Of a stretch of 64,000 nt of DNA, positions 41,039 through 50,388 are shown in pieces. Location of the stretch: NCBI GenBank assembly GCA_019352875.1, contig JAAAFW010000015.1, positions 1,759,090 to 1,823,089 on the forward strand. Reading direction: 5' to 3'. Position 1 is the first letter of the stretch, and every line of letters begins with the position of its first letter. Below the pieces are notes generated by a model, which worked only from the letters and a program-made list of their open reading frames with translations, was not told the origin of the DNA and did no database searches. Origin of the DNA: Pedobacter cryoconitis (GTDB taxonomy: Bacteria > Bacteroidota > Bacteroidia > Sphingobacteriales > Sphingobacteriaceae). The position numbers and the translations under genes are program-made.

Positions 41039-44000
41039 ATGAACAAATTCATTAAAGCTATTATAGGTTTTTCGCTGAAAAACAAATACATCATTTTCTT
41101 TGGTACTTTTTTATTGGTGCTTGCGGGGTATCTCAGCTTTAAACACACTACGATAGAAGCTTTTCCCGATGTAACCAATACCAATGTTACTATTATTACA
41201 CAGTGGCCGGGAAGAAGTGCCGAAGAGGTCGAAAAGTTCGTTACCCGCCCTCTGGAAATAGCAATGAACCCAACTGAACGGAGAACAAGTATCAGATCCT
41301 CTTCTCTGTTTGGTTTATCCATTGTTAAAATTACATTTGATGACGATGTAGACTATGCCTTTGCAAGGGTTCAGATTAATAATCATATTGCAGATGCAGA
41401 TCTGCCAACCGGCGCTGATCCACAAGTACAGCCCCCTTACGGCCCAACAGGTGAGATCTTCAGGTACACTTTAAAGAGTGATCAGAAGTCAATCCGGGAA
41501 CTAAAAACATTACAGGATTGGGTTGTAGAACGTGAACTGCTTTCTGTTCCCGGAATTGCCGATGTAGTGAGCTTTGGCGGAGAGGTCAAAACTTATCAGA
41601 TCACAGTCGATCCGCAAAAATCCATTCAGTACGGCGTGACTGCCACAGAACTATTCGACGCGGTATCCAAAAGCAATATTAACGTTGGCGGAGATGTAAT
41701 CAATCAGGGAGGCCAGGCCTATGTCGTTCGTGGTATTGGCGTACTGAATAATATTGACGAAATCAAAAATGTAATTGTCGACAACCTGAATGGCACACCT
41801 GTATATGTCAAAAATATAGCAGAGGTAACAGAAAGCTCATTACCCAGACTTGGACAGGTCGGCAGAGATCTTGATCCTGATGTTGTTGAAGGTATAGTTG
41901 TGATGCGTAAAGGAGAAAATCCAAGCGAGGTTCTAACCAGACTGAAAGAGAAAATTGCTGACATCAATGAAAACATCTTGCCTGCAGATGTTAAGATTAA
42001 TACTTTTTATGACAGGGAGAACCTGGTAGACTTTGCCGTACATACCGTGATGCACAATATGATGGAAGGAATCATCTTTGTAACGGTAATTGTATTTCTG
42101 TTCATGGCAGACTGGAGAACGACGCTCATTGTATCCATTATCATTCCATTAGCCCTTTTATTCGCATTCATTTGTCTGAAGATGAAAGGCATGTCAGCTA
42201 ACCTGCTTTCGATGGGGGCGATTGATTTTGGTATCATCATTGACGGGGCCGTCGTTATGGTCGAGGGAATATTTGTAGCGCTGGACCGCAAATCTCACCA
42301 GGTTGGTACGGATAAATTCAACAAACTGAGTAAACTCGGTATTATCAAAAGAGCATCCCTGGAGAATGGAAAAGGAATATTCTTTGCCAAACTGATTATT
42401 ATAACCGGCCTGCTTCCAATTTTCACTTTCGAAAAAGTGGAGGGGAAAATGTTCTCTCCACTGGCATGGACATTAAGCTTTGCGCTATTAGGTGCGTTGA
42501 TACTTACTTTCACCCTAGTCCCGGCGCTGGCCAGCGTGCTGCTTAAAAAGAATGTCAGAGAAAAGGACAACATCTTCCTGCGCACCATTACCAGAGCCAC
42601 CATGAGTACTTACAATTGGTGTTTCAAGCGTAGAAAACCGGTATTTATCACCGCCTTGATTATCCTTGTCCTTGGTATATTCAGTTTCAAATTTCTGGGT
42701 ACGGAATTTCTACCCTCATTAGACGAAGGCTCTATCTATGTGAGAGCAAGCGGCCCTTTAAGCATATCATTGGAAGAAACAACTAAGCTGTCAAATGACA
42801 TCCGCAAAATACTGCTTCATTTTGATGAAGTAAAGCAAGTCTTATCACAGACAGGCCGTCCTAATGACGGAACGGATGCAACGGGTTTCTATAATATGGA
42901 GTTCATGGTTGATATCTATCCGAAATCTGAATGGAAACGTAAAGAAACCAAAGAGCAGCTGGTCGAGAGGATGCAGGAAAAACTCAAAGGTTTTCCAGGT
43001 ATAAGTCTTAATTTCTCGCAGCCTATTTCAGATAATGTGGAAGAAGCAGTATCCGGGGTAAAAGGTTCTATTGTTGTTAAAATGTTTGGCGATGACTTTA
43101 ATTTTATTGAAAATCAGGAAGAGAAGATTGAGAACATCCTGAAGACCGTTCCAGGTATTGAAGATCTTGGAATCTTACGGAACCTGGGACAACCAGAATT
43201 GCAGATCAACCTTGATCAGACTAAAATGGCACTTTATGGAGTACGTACCGAAGATGCTAACGCAGTTATTGAAATGGCTATCGGCGGTAAATCAGCAACT
43301 CAGATCTACGAGGGTGAAAAGAAATTTGATCTGCGTATCAGATATCCTGATTCTTTCAGACAAAGTGAGGAATCAATCGGCAAGCTCCGTATTCAGAGTC
43401 TGTCGGGAGCGAAAGTGCCGCTGAGTGAGATTTCTACTATTCACAAGGTCACCGGCCCGAGTATTATTTACAGGGACGGTCATAAACGGTACGGTGCTAT
43501 TAAGTTTTCCATCCGTGGCAGGGATATGGGAAGTACTATCGCGGAAGCGCAGGCGAAGGTTAATGAAGCAATCAAAATGCCTAAAGGTTACCAGCTGCAA
43601 TGGGCTGGAGATTTTGAGAATCAGCAACGTGCGACAGCCAGATTGTCTACAGCTGTACCTATCAGCTTGCTGCTGATCTTTTTTATCCTCTTCGTTCTGT
43701 TCGGTAATATCAAGGATTCTCTACTGGTATTGAACAATGTACCTTTTGCACTGGTTGGTGGGATTCTCGCACTGCTCATTACAGGAGTGAATTTTAATAT
43801 TTCCGCAGGGATTGGCTTCATTGCCTTATTCGGGATATGCGTGCAAAACGGGGTAATCCTGCTGACAAGATTTAAAACTAATATTGCAGAATTGAAATAT
43901 CATCCGACCTGGAGCTTCTCAGATGCACTGCAGGATGGTATTGCCACCAGAATGCGTCCGGTAATTATGACAGCTTTAATGGCTGCAATCGGACTAATGC

Positions 44001-44188
44001 CGGCTGCATTGTCTACCGGAATAGGCTCAGAAGCATCTAAACCGCTGGCAATAGTCGTTATCGGCGGTTTGATTACGAATACGCTTTTCAGCTTATTTGT
44101 TTATCCGATCGTATTTTACTGGTCATACCAGAAAAAAGCGAAACATCTCACGGACACCAGAGATGAATCCGGAGTTGCAATACATTAA
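41039..44188 (+). CDS. CzcA-type heavy-metal RND pump
   Basis: A 1049-residue HME-RND inner membrane pump with 12 helices and two large periplasmic loops. Helix 4 has DFG-x3-DG-A-VVMVE with D396, D402 and E409, the proton-relay pattern of CzcA-like pumps for divalent cations (Zn, Co, Cd, Ni). Copper/silver pumps have A-x3-D-A here instead. The N-terminal AFPDVTNTNVTIITQWPGRS and the second-half KPLAIVVIGGLITNTLFSLF are typical. With the TolC and adaptor proteins it should expel metal from the cell. The exact metal is not determined. Confidence 0.92.
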   Translation: MNKFIKAIIGFSLKNKYIIFFGTFLLVLAGYLSFKHTTIEAFPDVTNTNVTIITQWPGRSAEEVEKFVTRPLEIAMNPTERRTSIRSSSLFGLSIVKITFDDDVDYAFARVQINNHIADADLPTGADPQVQPPYGPTGEIFRYTLKSDQKSIRELKTLQDWVVERELLSVPGIADVVSFGGEVKTYQITVDPQKSIQYGVTATELFDAVSKSNINVGGDVINQGGQAYVVRGIGVLNNIDEIKNVIVDNLNGTPVYVKNIAEVTESSLPRLGQVGRDLDPDVVEGIVVMRKGENPSEVLTRLKEKIADINENILPADVKINTFYDRENLVDFAVHTVMHNMMEGIIFVTVIVFLFMADWRTTLIVSIIIPLALLFAFICLKMKGMSANLLSMGAIDFGIIIDGAVVMVEGIFVALDRKSHQVGTDKFNKLSKLGIIKRASLENGKGIFFAKLIIITGLLPIFTFEKVEGKMFSPLAWTLSFALLGALILTFTLVPALASVLLKKNVREKDNIFLRTITRATMSTYNWCFKRRKPVFITALIILVLGIFSFKFLGTEFLPSLDEGSIYVRASGPLSISLEETTKLSNDIRKILLHFDEVKQVLSQTGRPNDGTDATGFYNMEFMVDIYPKSEWKRKETKEQLVERMQEKLKGFPGISLNFSQPISDNVEEAVSGVKGSIVVKMFGDDFNFIENQEEKIENILKTVPGIEDLGILRNLGQPELQINLDQTKMALYGVRTEDANAVIEMAIGGKSATQIYEGEKKFDLRIRYPDSFRQSEESIGKLRIQSLSGAKVPLSEISTIHKVTGPSIIYRDGHKRYGAIKFSIRGRDMGSTIAEAQAKVNEAIKMPKGYQLQWAGDFENQQRATARLSTAVPISLLLIFFILFVLFGNIKDSLLVLNNVPFALVGGILALLITGVNFNISAGIGFIALFGICVQNGVILLTRFKTNIAELKYHPTWSFSDALQDGIATRMRPVIMTALMAAIGLMPAALSTGIGSEASKPLAIVVIGGLITNTLFSLFVYPIVFYWSYQKKAKHLTDTRDESGVAIH

Positions 44189-44256
44189 ATAAGATTTGGT
44201 TTGCGTTTGGATATGGGGATATAATAATTGGCAGATTATTGATGTCCCAAACAGTA

Positions 44257-44282
44257 AAAGGGATTCCTTCAGGAATCCCTTT
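44257..44282. terminator. Terminator after the RND pump gene
   Basis: AAAGGGATTCC and GGAATCCCTTT form a perfect 11-base stem around TTCA, 68 bases after the stop. Confidence 0.85.
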
Positions 44283-44412
44283 CTGCATTTAAATAATGTA
44301 TTTTTTCAAGCTAAGTCCCATTCATCGTCCGCATTTTTTCTGAAACAGAATTAGCTTGCCAGCTGTTATTGGATTGTAACAGGTAAACCAACAGACCTTT
44401 AAACTTGAGAAT

Positions 44413-44661
44413 ATGGCAGATTTAGAAACTAACAACCCCACCTTTGAGATTGCTGTTAAATTGCAGCAGAACGAAAAGCTGATCAAGGTTCAGCAGGATG
44501 AGACTAGTGATGGAGTTCCCGTCTTCAAATGCTATTCAGACAGTAAAATGCTAACAGAAATCAGACAGGACCATGAAGGTAACTGGGACCAGTTGTGGGG
44601 TGAACTTGAACAGGAAGATATTAACCGGGTTGGCGAATCAATCTTAAACTATTTAGACTAA
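44413..44661 (+). CDS. Small 82-residue protein, unknown
   Basis: An acidic 82-residue protein (MADLETNNPTFEIAVKLQQN, then a short beta/alpha pattern). No family is recognised. Its stop codon overlaps the ATG of the next gene (TAATG), so the two are coupled. It could be an accessory of the SRPBCC protein. Confidence 0.7.
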   Translation: MADLETNNPTFEIAVKLQQNEKLIKVQQDETSDGVPVFKCYSDSKMLTEIRQDHEGNWDQLWGELEQEDINRVGESILNYLD

Positions 44662-45356
44662 TGGAAACTCATCATCAGCTCAAATTACATTCAGGAAAGT
44701 TCAGTATTGAAAAACAGCATCTGGTGAACATCGGCCTGACCGAACGGTTTGTCTCCGTGCTTGCTGGCGGTGTACTTATTGGCACCGCACTCACCCGGCC
44801 ATTTAAACCACGTTTTTTATACGGTGCTTATCTCGCCTACAGAGGAGTTACCGGACACTGTCTGCTTTATGAACAATTAGGAATTGATTCAAAAAGACCT
44901 CATGCAGTTAATATCCGTGGAGAATTCATCATTGACAGAGAAGCTTCAGATTTATACAGTTACTGGCGAAATCTAAATAATCTGCCTGGAAGCCTTAAAC
45001 ATCTGATGGATGTGCAACAGCTGGATGAAACTACTTCTGCCTGGAAATCGAAAGTATTAGGTCATGTATTCCCGGTGAGATGGGCTGCTGAGATTGTTAA
45101 AGATGAGCCCGGCAGGCTAATTGGCTGGAAAGCAACAAATGACCCGGTTTGGAAGCATGTGGGCCGCGTAGAATTTGAGCCGGTCGCAGAGACAGGACAA
45201 ACCAAATTGAAAATTGTACTGTCGTATCATCCACCGGTTGGCGGCTTAGGTCTTGGGGTAGCCAGGCTGATCAACCCTTACTTTGAAGGATTGCTCAGCA
45301 AGGAAATTATAAATTTCAAACATCATATCGAAAGCCAGCAGGATATGCGGGCTTAA
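44661..45356 (+). CDS. DUF2892-SRPBCC fusion protein
   Basis: A 231-residue protein. Residues about 25-75 are a DUF2892-like membrane hairpin (VSVLAGGVLIGTALTRPFKP, YLAYRGVTGHCLLYEQLGI). Residues about 85-228 are an SRPBCC/polyketide-cyclase-like ligand-binding fold (FIIDREASDLYSYWRNLNNL, LIGWKATNDPVWKHVGRVEF). Such fusions are common in Bacteroidota and probably bind a hydrophobic ligand near the membrane. The 3' end overlaps the convergent DUF5362 gene by 4 bases. Confidence 0.85.
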   Translation: METHHQLKLHSGKFSIEKQHLVNIGLTERFVSVLAGGVLIGTALTRPFKPRFLYGAYLAYRGVTGHCLLYEQLGIDSKRPHAVNIRGEFIIDREASDLYSYWRNLNNLPGSLKHLMDVQQLDETTSAWKSKVLGHVFPVRWAAEIVKDEPGRLIGWKATNDPVWKHVGRVEFEPVAETGQTKLKIVLSYHPPVGGLGLGVARLINPYFEGLLSKEIINFKHHIESQQDMRA

Positions 45357-45841
45357 AGCATTGAAGCACCTACTCCAACTGCCAGTACCATCAGAATCAT
45401 CATGATATAAAAGCCAATAACGACCATCGTAATAATTCCGCAAAATTTAAAGAAGGATTTCAGTTTGCCCATGGCAACACCCAGGCTAGGCTGATCAGCG
45501 TAAAGTACAGCTGTATTCGCTGCTTTAGAGAACTTAAACAGCATTAGACTTGGGTAGAACTGAATAAGAGCAATAAGCAGATAAAAAATAGTGAAACCGG
45601 CAGCCCCCAATTTCAACAGCGGGTTTGCCGGACTAACTGCCGACAGCGTAGATATAATTGCACCCGCGCTGAATGCAGACATTGCTACCATAGCAGAGAA
45701 AACAAAACCGACAATCGAAAGAAATCTGGCCCACTTAGCCATATCATACAGGTAACTTCTGACATCTTCAGTAACCCATATCGCATTCACTTCCTCTTCT
45801 TCTTCCTGATGTTCAGGTTTTATTTCTTCAAAGTTGTCCAT
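45353..45841 (-). CDS. DUF5362 membrane protein
   Basis: A 162-residue membrane protein with an acidic N-terminus (EEIKPEHQEEEEEVN) and four hydrophobic helices. YLYDMAKWARFLSIVGFVFS and FYLLIALIQFYPSLMLFKFS fit DUF5362. Function unknown. It is divergent from ychF across 123 bases. Confidence 0.78.
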   Translation of the reverse strand: MDNFEEIKPEHQEEEEEVNAIWVTEDVRSYLYDMAKWARFLSIVGFVFSAMVAMSAFSAGAIISTLSAVSPANPLLKLGAAGFTIFYLLIALIQFYPSLMLFKFSKAANTAVLYADQPSLGVAMGKLKSFFKFCGIITMVVIGFYIMMILMVLAVGVGASML

Positions 45842-45931
45842 AATATTATCCTATTGGTAGTTTATTGGATAAACATAAAGAATATTTAAAAGCCCCGCAA
45901 GTTTATTAATGGCTGGATTTAAAAAAATTGA

Positions 45932-45939
45932 TACCTTTG
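45932..45939 (+). promoter_or_regulatory. -7 element of ychF
   Basis: TACCTTTG matches TAnnTTTG exactly, 25 bases before the ATG at 45965. Confidence 0.55.
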
Positions 45940-45964
45940 CGCCAAATCTAGAAAATTAAAATTC

Positions 45965-47059
45965 ATGGCATTACAATGTGGTATAGTGGGTTTACCAAAT
46001 GTTGGAAAATCTACCTTATTTAACTGTTTATCAAACGCAAAAGCGCAGGCAGCTAACTTTCCTTTCTGTACTATTGAACCTAATATTGGTGTAATCACTG
46101 TTCCTGATGAACGTCTGACCAAACTCGCTGAGCTGGTTAAACCTAATCGCATTGTGCCAAATACTATCGAAATTGTAGATATCGCTGGTCTGGTTAAAGG
46201 GGCTTCCAAAGGTGAAGGATTAGGAAATCAATTCCTGGGAAACATTCGTGCAACTAACGCTGTAATTCACGTACTTCGTTGTTTCGATGATGGAAACGTA
46301 ATTCACGTTGATGGTTCTGTTGATCCTATCCGCGATAAGGAAATTATAGATACTGAATTACAGCTGAAGGACCTTGATACTGTTGAGAAAAGAATTCAAA
46401 AAGTAGAAAAACTAGCTAAGACCGATAAGGATGCTAAAAAGACTTTTGAAATTCTAAGTGTAATTAAACCCCATCTGGAAAGTGGAAAATCTGTACGTTC
46501 AGCAGCGCTGGAGGCAGAAGACTTTGCTTTTATTCAGGACCTGGGCTTACTTACACAAAAACCAGTAATGTATGTTTGTAATGTAGACGAAAACTCTGTA
46601 TTAACCGGTAATGCTTACGTTGACCGTGTTAAGGAAAGTGTAAAAGGAGAGAATGCAGAAGTACTGATTATTTCTGCTAAGATTGAATCTGAAATCGCAG
46701 AACTGGAAAGCTATGAAGAACGTCAGGAATTCCTGGGTGATCTTGGTCTTACAGAGTCAGGTGTAAATAAACTGATTGTTGCAGCTTACCGCCTGCTTGA
46801 TCTTTACACCTATTTTACTGCGGGTGTGCAGGAAGTTCGCGCTTGGACGATTACCAAAGGTTTCACTGCACCTCAGGCAGCTGGTGTTATCCATACAGAT
46901 TTTGAAAAAGGATTCATCCGTGCAGAAGTTATCAAATATATCGACTTCGTAACCTTAGGTTCAGAAAATGCTTGTAAAGAAGCAGGTAAACTAGGTGTAG
47001 AGGGTAAAACATATGTAGTTGAAGATGGCGACATCATGCACTTCCGTTTTAACGTATAA
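45965..47059 (+). CDS. ychF: Redox-regulated ATPase/GTPase YchF (OLA1)
   Basis: A 364-residue Obg-like P-loop NTPase. G1 GLPNVGKSTLFN (residues 8-19), the Cys-containing stretch FPFCTIEPN, G3 DIAGLVKGASKGEGLGNQFL, and a C-terminal TGS domain (RAWTITKGFTAPQAAGVIHT, ending DGDIMHFRFNV). YchF binds ribosomes and prefers ATP. Length and motifs are complete. It has its own -7 element and a strong terminator. Confidence 0.96.
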   Translation: MALQCGIVGLPNVGKSTLFNCLSNAKAQAANFPFCTIEPNIGVITVPDERLTKLAELVKPNRIVPNTIEIVDIAGLVKGASKGEGLGNQFLGNIRATNAVIHVLRCFDDGNVIHVDGSVDPIRDKEIIDTELQLKDLDTVEKRIQKVEKLAKTDKDAKKTFEILSVIKPHLESGKSVRSAALEAEDFAFIQDLGLLTQKPVMYVCNVDENSVLTGNAYVDRVKESVKGENAEVLIISAKIESEIAELESYEERQEFLGDLGLTESGVNKLIVAAYRLLDLYTYFTAGVQEVRAWTITKGFTAPQAAGVIHTDFEKGFIRAEVIKYIDFVTLGSENACKEAGKLGVEGKTYVVEDGDIMHFRFNV

Positions 47060-47095
47060 AAACACAATGGTCCGGAGCAAAATGGTTACAGACCA

Positions 47096-47147
47096 ATAGA
47101 TATAAAAAAAGAGGATGCCAGCTGGCATCCTCTTTTTTTATATCTAT
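47096..47147. terminator. Long perfect-palindrome bidirectional terminator
   Basis: A perfect 52-base palindrome centred at 47121/47122. Core arms are AGAGGATGCCAG and CTGGCATCCTCT flanked by A7 and T7 runs and by ATAGATAT/ATATCTAT. It serves both ychF and the convergent mgtE gene. Confidence 0.85.
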
Positions 47148-47167
47148 AATATGATTTCGATAAATTA

Positions 47168-48541
47168 TCAGAGCAGTACACCGCTCAGGAACATTACAGC
47201 TACCGAGAAGTAAATGATTAGCCCGGTAACATCTACAAGAGTCGCTACAAACGGTGCTGACGATGTTGCAGGGTCAGCTCCTAATTTTTTCAACAGTAAA
47301 GGAAGCATAGAACCGGCAAGCGAGCCCCAAAGAACAACCCCCACCAAAGCCACACCGACCGTCATACCTATTAACGCCCAATGTTCACCGTACATATCCG
47401 TAAACATAGTCCATACAAAAATACGCAGAAAGCCAATTGCCCCAAGTACAATCCCCAGCATCAATCCGGATATGATCTCCCGGCGCATGACACGCCACCA
47501 GTCTCCTATCGTTATTTCGCCCAATGCCATTGCCTGAATAATCAATGTAGAGGCTTGTGAACCGCTGTTACCACCGCTAGATATGATCAACGGCACAAAC
47601 ATGGCCAGAACTACTGCCTTCGCTATATCAGCCTCAAAATGCGCCATTGCAGTAGCGGTAAGCATCTCACCAAGAAACAAAACAACCAGCCATCCAATTC
47701 TTTTTCGGAAAAGTCCAAAAATAGGCATATCCAGATATGGTTCATCAAGGGCTTCTGTACCCCCGATTTTATGCATATCTTCTGTATATTCTTCATTAGC
47801 AATCCAAAGAATATCATCTACAGTAACAATCCCCAGCAAAACGTTGTGATCATCAGTTACTGGTAAAGCTACACGGTTGTTCATCCGGAACACATTAATA
47901 GCTTCTTCCTGAGGATCATTTGCATTTAGCGCGATCAACCGGTTATCGGTTAATTCACCTACAGGTACATTGGGATCGGCCAGTAAAATTTCGCGGATCC
48001 GGATATCATCGATCAGTGTACCGTCATTATCAATAACATACACCACATCAATGGTTTCCGAGTCTTTCCCATATCTTCTGATATGTTCTAGTACGGTTTT
48101 AACGGTCCAGTCTTTTTTAACGGCAATATAATCCGGGGTCATCAGACGGCCGACGCTATCTTCTTTATAACCTAACAGGGACAGGGCTTCTACCCTATCT
48201 TTAGCCGGCAATAAGATAATCAGCTTTTTAACAGCATCACCTTTTAGCTCAGAAAACAAGGATGTCCTGTCATCGGGCGGCATCAGATTAATCAGCTGTG
48301 CGAGTTTTTCACCCGGAAGTTTTTTAATAATCTTTTCCTGAGTAGGAAAATCAAGGATACGGAATACATTGACCGCCCTTTTTATAGACAAGGTATTAAT
48401 AAAATGGACTGCGTAGTGTGGAAGCTCATCTATGAGATGTTCGACATCTGAAATATTGAGCGTATCTAAATATTCCCCCAATTTCCCCTCTTCATTAAGC
48501 TCAATTAGTCTGGTGACTTCTTCAACTACTTGTTCTTCCAT
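47168..48541 (-). CDS. mgtE: Magnesium transporter MgtE
   Basis: A 457-residue MgtE channel. N-terminal helical domain (about 1-130), paired CBS domains (about 135-255; VGRLMTPDYIAVKKDWTVKT, NRVALPVTDDHNVLLGIVTV) that gate by Mg binding, then five membrane helices (about 285-455) with the pore signature SGGNSGSQASTLIIQAMALG. Complete. Convergent with ychF. Confidence 0.95.
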   Translation of the reverse strand: MEEQVVEEVTRLIELNEEGKLGEYLDTLNISDVEHLIDELPHYAVHFINTLSIKRAVNVFRILDFPTQEKIIKKLPGEKLAQLINLMPPDDRTSLFSELKGDAVKKLIILLPAKDRVEALSLLGYKEDSVGRLMTPDYIAVKKDWTVKTVLEHIRRYGKDSETIDVVYVIDNDGTLIDDIRIREILLADPNVPVGELTDNRLIALNANDPQEEAINVFRMNNRVALPVTDDHNVLLGIVTVDDILWIANEEYTEDMHKIGGTEALDEPYLDMPIFGLFRKRIGWLVVLFLGEMLTATAMAHFEADIAKAVVLAMFVPLIISSGGNSGSQASTLIIQAMALGEITIGDWWRVMRREIISGLMLGIVLGAIGFLRIFVWTMFTDMYGEHWALIGMTVGVALVGVVLWGSLAGSMLPLLLKKLGADPATSSAPFVATLVDVTGLIIYFSVAVMFLSGVLL

Positions 48542-48719
48542 ATACAGCCCTCAATTTTACATGTTTATAATTCTAACCTGATTGCAAAAGTGATGTTTTA
48601 TTTTTAAAAACCGCAGTAGAGCTCACAAAAAATTGTATTTCCCGCAGGAAATATTTTTCGGGCTTTCAGAGCCTATCAAACCTTACGTGAGTAACTGACA
48701 ATCAAAAACTTACGTATCC
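48542..48719. other. Gene-free stretch upstream of mgtE
   Basis: About 178 bases without a convincing gene; with the tiny frame and terminator that follow, the interval between mgtE and the remnant at 48836 is 294 bases. It should hold the mgtE promoter on the minus strand and whatever drives the 25-codon frame. I searched by eye for a Mg riboswitch fold and did not see one. Confidence 0.4.
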
Positions 48720-48797
48720 ATGAAATTTTTATTGAATTTACAAACTGGTAAACGCACAAACAATACATTCGGTAAACTGCTAAAGCCGGCCAGATAA
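48720..48797 (+). CDS. Possible 25-residue basic peptide
   Basis: ATG at 48720 begins MKFLLNLQTGKRTNNTFGKL followed by LKPAR and TAA. It lies directly in front of a strong hairpin whose left arm overlaps the last codons. It is net basic. No clear ribosome site is expected in this phylum, so it is supported only by position before a terminator. Confidence 0.3.
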   Translation: MKFLLNLQTGKRTNNTFGKLLKPAR

Positions 48798-48808
48798 TGG
48801 CCGGCTTT
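48782..48808 (+). terminator. Terminator hairpin
   Basis: AAAGCCGGCC and GGCCGGCTTT form a perfect 10-base stem around AGATAAT with a following T-rich stretch. Its presence implies a short transcript ending here, not assigned to any large gene. Confidence 0.7.
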
Positions 48809-48835
48809 TATTTCCCTGGCAGCCGGATAGCGTAA

Positions 48836-49024
48836 TTAAAGATTTAAACGGTTAAGCTTTGTAGAGTTGCCATTTGATTTAACAGACTCTTTGCGGACGG
48901 AGGTATTTTTATCAAAAGTATATCTGAAACTTAACCGAATCTGCCCGGTGTCATTCTTAGTCATTCCCGAAGTAATTAGAGGCCCATTTTTTTTGTAGAA
49001 AGCAAGATAGATACCGCACAGCAT
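48836..49024 (-). pseudogene. Probable C-terminal remnant of an outer membrane beta-barrel gene
   Basis: A 62-residue frame. Its end (GQIRLSFRYTFDKNTSVRKE, then NGNSTKLNRLNL) resembles the last strand and tail of large Bacteroidota outer membrane barrel proteins (OMP_b-brl_3 type), which end in a strand like LSFxYxFxK followed by a basic tail and KNRL. The upstream part of such a gene is missing: a lipoprotein gene begins only 5 bases away on the same strand. It is probably decayed. A small independent gene is the alternative. Confidence 0.4.
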
Positions 49025-49029
49025 AATCG

Positions 49030-49506
49030 CTATTTTTTGAAAATAAGTCTGCCATTTTCAGGTGTAATTTCGATTCCATTTATAAAGGACCGGTCCAGTA
49101 AAGATTGCGGACAATCTCCACCGGTTTTTTTGATCGTATAAATATATAGATCTGTTGATTGCGCAGGTCCTTTAGCTGGCAATTTCATAATCAGCGTATC
49201 TCTTTCCACCGTATTAATTAATGCCAGTTTAAAAAATCCGGTTTTACCACTCCCTTCAATAGCCGGCCTGATTGTATCTTTCTGCAATTTATCACTAGTT
49301 TTAAAAAAAACGATCTGAGATGTATTATAACGGGGTGTATCGACGAAAAACAGATCTTCACCAGTTTGCTTATCTACCACATTAAACTCGGCGAATGCTG
49401 GTTTCCACTCAGCGGTACAGTAAACCAGATCGTTTTCTTTACTGCAGCCGGCAAAAAAAATAACCAGTATGAATGACAGAAAAATAACTTTATTCAAAAA
49501 TCTCAT
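49030..49506 (-). CDS. Small lipoprotein, unknown
   Basis: A 158-residue lipoprotein. The ATG at 49506 gives MRFLNKVIFLSFILVIFFAGC with the lipid-attachment Cys about residue 21; a TTG start two codons earlier is less likely. The mature part looks beta-rich (EFNVVDKQTGEDLFFVDTPR, LALINTVERDTLIMKLPAKG). No family recognised. It stands divergent from the second response-regulator gene (183-base gap). Confidence 0.72.
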   Translation of the reverse strand: MRFLNKVIFLSFILVIFFAGCSKENDLVYCTAEWKPAFAEFNVVDKQTGEDLFFVDTPRYNTSQIVFFKTSDKLQKDTIRPAIEGSGKTGFFKLALINTVERDTLIMKLPAKGPAQSTDLYIYTIKKTGGDCPQSLLDRSFINGIEITPENGRLIFKK

Positions 49507-49689
49507 GGTCAAAGACTAATAATTAATAATTTGAATGGTATATTAAATCGGAGTTTGGATATACTTAAGATAAAACGATCTGGTATTTAAAAATGCGACA
49601 GCAATAATCTTTTAAGTCATTTAAGGGTTAAAGTAAATGATATTGAATATATCCTTGACAGGATTTTATATTTTTCCCAAAATAAAAAA

Positions 49690-50388
49690 ATGAAGATCTT
49701 ACTTATTGAAGACACGCATGACCTGATTTCAGTGATTGTCCGCGGATTAAATGATGCAAATATAGAAGTAAGTGTGGCTGTAGATGGTCAGACTGGATTA
49801 GAGATGGCGCTCAATCATGAATTTGATCTGATTATATTAGATATTATGCTTCCTGGCTTAAATGGCATTCAGGTTTGCCGGGAGGTCAGAAAAGTAAAAG
49901 AAAACGTTCCGATCCTAATGCTGACGGCACTAGCCAGTACAGAAAACATTGTTACCGGACTGGATAGTGGCGCGGATGACTATATGGTCAAGCCTTTTAA
50001 ATTTGCTGAGCTGGAAGCGCGTATCAGAACTTTAGTACGTAGAGGGAACAGGGAATTTGTCAAATCTGATATGATTTCTATATCTGATTTGGAGATTAAT
50101 ACTTCGTCAAAAACTGCTTTTAGAAATAAAAATGCCGTCAGTCTGACCTCGACAGAATATAGATTACTTGAATATCTGGTCAAAAACCAAAATAAAGTAC
50201 TGTCCAGAATACAAATTCTGGAAAACGTCTGGGATATTGATTTTAACATGGGTACCAATGTGGTCGATGTATACATTAATTACCTGCGCAAAAAAATTGA
50301 CACAAATTACCCGGACAAATTAATTCATACGGTGTTTGGAATGGGCTACATTATGAAAACAGAAAATTTAAATGCGAATTCAGTCTAA
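49690..50388 (+). CDS. OmpR-family response regulator (second system)
   Basis: A 232-residue response regulator with receiver domain (ED pair at 7-8, phospho-Asp in LIILDIMLPGLNG, Lys in MVKPFKF) and OmpR winged helix (LTSTEYRLLEYLVKNQNKVL, DVYINYLRKKIDTN, VFGMGYIMK). It is paired with the overlapping kinase (17 bases). TTG at 49643 and TATATTTT at 49667-49674 could be its promoter. Probable targets are the phased TCTAAT boxes around 51729-51839. Confidence 0.93.
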   Translation: MKILLIEDTHDLISVIVRGLNDANIEVSVAVDGQTGLEMALNHEFDLIILDIMLPGLNGIQVCREVRKVKENVPILMLTALASTENIVTGLDSGADDYMVKPFKFAELEARIRTLVRRGNREFVKSDMISISDLEINTSSKTAFRNKNAVSLTSTEYRLLEYLVKNQNKVLSRIQILENVWDIDFNMGTNVVDVYINYLRKKIDTNYPDKLIHTVFGMGYIMKTENLNANSV

